Shown: positions 13,331 through 13,857 of the stretch, in pieces
How the letters are laid out: the number at the start of each line of letters is the position of its first letter
How positions within the stretch are numbered: position 1 is the first letter of the stretch
Source of the DNA: Methanomicrobiales archaeon
GTDB taxonomy: Archaea; Halobacteriota; Methanomicrobia; Methanomicrobiales; Methanoculleaceae
Length of the DNA: 13,857 nucleotides
Assembly: GCA_012521035.1 (NCBI GenBank)
Contig: JAAYND010000132.1
Location: 1-13,857 of the forward strand
Direction: 5' to 3'
Program-made: the position numbers and the translations under genes
The notes under the pieces: generated by a model
What the model was told of the DNA's origin: nothing
The model's database searches: none
Seen by the model: the letters and a program-made list of their open reading frames with translations, nothing else

Positions 13331-13440
13331 GCAAAAGTGATGATAATAGCCATTTGTAACTCTGAAATTCAAGATATAAATATATACCGTAAAAGTACCG
13401 GAGAAAAAATTCAGGGAAAACAACGAAAAAAACACCAACA
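13331..13440. other. AT-rich segment, candidate duplex-unwinding element
   Basis: By my count 34 of 110 bases are G or C (31%), far below the surrounding DNA. It includes GATATAAATATATA (13373-13386), the only strong TATA-like stretch in the region, so it could also hold a promoter reading toward the repeats or toward orc1. Its rightmost part, up to 13440, is A-rich on the plus strand and leads into the purine-rich repeats. Confidence 0.6.
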
Positions 13441-13500
13441 AACAGAGAACCGGCACTGGAACAGAGAAGGAACAGAGAAAGAGCCGGGAGCAAGACCAGG

Positions 13501-13857
13501 AAGTATGGAAGGATGAGGTGTAGACCAGGAGAGATAGAAAGGGTTGAGAGAAAGACCAGGAAGCATGGAAGGATGAGGTGTAGACCAGGAGAGATAGAAA
13601 GGGTTGAGAGAAAGACCAGGAAGTATGGAAGGGTGAGGTATGGACCGGGAGAGGTAGAGAGGGTTGAGAGAAAGACCAGAGGATATGGAAGGATGGGGTA
13701 TGAACCGGGAGAGATAGAAAGGGTTGAGAGAAAGACCAGAGGATATGGAAGGATGAGGTATGAACCGGGAGAGATAGAGAGGGTTGAGAGAAAGACCAGA
13801 GGATATGGAAGGATGGGGTATGGACCGGGAGAGATAGAGAGGGTTGAGAGAAAGACC
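13501..13857. repeat. 60-bp purine-rich tandem repeat, six copies, continues past window
   Basis: Six consecutive units with an exact 60-bp period; the last is cut 3 nt short by the window end, and a degenerate partial unit precedes the first (about 13482-13500). The plus strand is about 80% purine. The second half of the unit (GGGTTGAGAGAAAGACCAG) is invariant. Copies 1-2 differ by one base and copies 4-6 by two per pair, with copy 3 intermediate. All differences among copies are transitions. There are no spacers, so it is not a CRISPR. The array begins about 60 bp after the AT-rich origin segment. One plus frame and all three minus frames are free of stops, as expected from strand purine bias, so I do not call a gene. 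Role unknown; an origin-linked structural or segregation element is speculative. Confidence 0.9.

Larger units (their letters stand above)
13229..13440. other. Putative replication origin (oriC) upstream of orc1
   Basis: A gene-free segment next to the initiator gene that combines two tandem ORBs (13231-13250, 13280-13299), a perfect 8-bp dyad (13307-13326) and a 110-bp segment of about 31% GC (13331-13440) in a genome segment near 60% GC. This is the expected organisation of an archaeal origin: Orc1 sites beside a duplex-unwinding element. The assignment rests on motif and position only. Confidence 0.8.

Noticed and set aside
13452..13470. Fifth ORB (CACTGGAACAGAGAAGG)
   Set aside because: The half-core is present but the dyad and G-run are both broken; it falls in A/G-rich sequence where partial matches are expected.
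13301..13516. A 71-codon plus-strand frame across the AT-rich segment
   Set aside because: It spans the dyad, the TATA-like stretch and the start of the repeats and changes composition along its length, so a chance frame in low-GC DNA is more likely.
13501..13857. Tandem repeat as a coding sequence or CRISPR array
   Set aside because: Four of six frames are open simply because one strand is nearly free of the bases needed for stops, and the upstream part of the plus frame has no good start. There are no unique spacers between units, so it is not a CRISPR.

Overview
The window is a GC-rich archaeal chromosome segment. An Orc1/Cdc6 initiator with origin recognition boxes (ORBs), a short archaeal-type PurA, archaeal BRE/TATA-like promoter sequence, CbiB and an Lrp/AsnC regulator point to a euryarchaeon. 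I infer a methanogen of the Methanomicrobiales (Methanoculleus-like) from overall resemblance; no marker in the window proves it.

Layout. (a) 2-1701, plus strand: the 3' part of a FecCD/BtuC-type permease and its ATPase, overlapping by ATGA. (b) 5172-1715, minus strand, convergent with (a): a lipoprotein-like substrate-binding protein, a class I SAM-dependent methyltransferase, and a 578-aa protein that fuses a radical-SAM enzyme to a periplasmic-binding-protein-like domain with no signal peptide. The two convergent units end in one shared hairpin that contains both stop codons. (c) 9230-5312, minus strand: purA, a Trm112-like zinc protein, a membrane-anchored protein of unknown function, cbiB (corrinoid assembly), pdxS (PLP synthesis) and a Cys-rich DUF2703-like protein. 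The first five are overlapping or nearly so and are probably one operon. (d) 9231-10199: a gene-free stretch with an inverted pair of ORBs and short GC-rich repeats. (e) 13151-10200, minus strand: orc1/cdc6, an Lrp/AsnC regulator and a class I/II aminotransferase, tightly coupled. (f) 13152-13857: a gene-free origin region with two more ORBs in tandem, a perfect dyad, a 110-bp segment of about 31% GC, then a 60-bp purine-rich tandem repeat running off the window.

Together: (e), (d) and (f) form a replication origin in which two ORB clusters flank the initiator and its co-transcribed genes. Every gene from orc1 to the radical-SAM fusion is transcribed leftward, the direction of a fork leaving the right-hand cluster. 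Regions (a) and (b) look like an uptake system for a metal chelate or corrinoid-like compound with two intracellular SAM-using enzymes. The radical-SAM/binding-domain fusion is the best candidate for undescribed biochemistry here.
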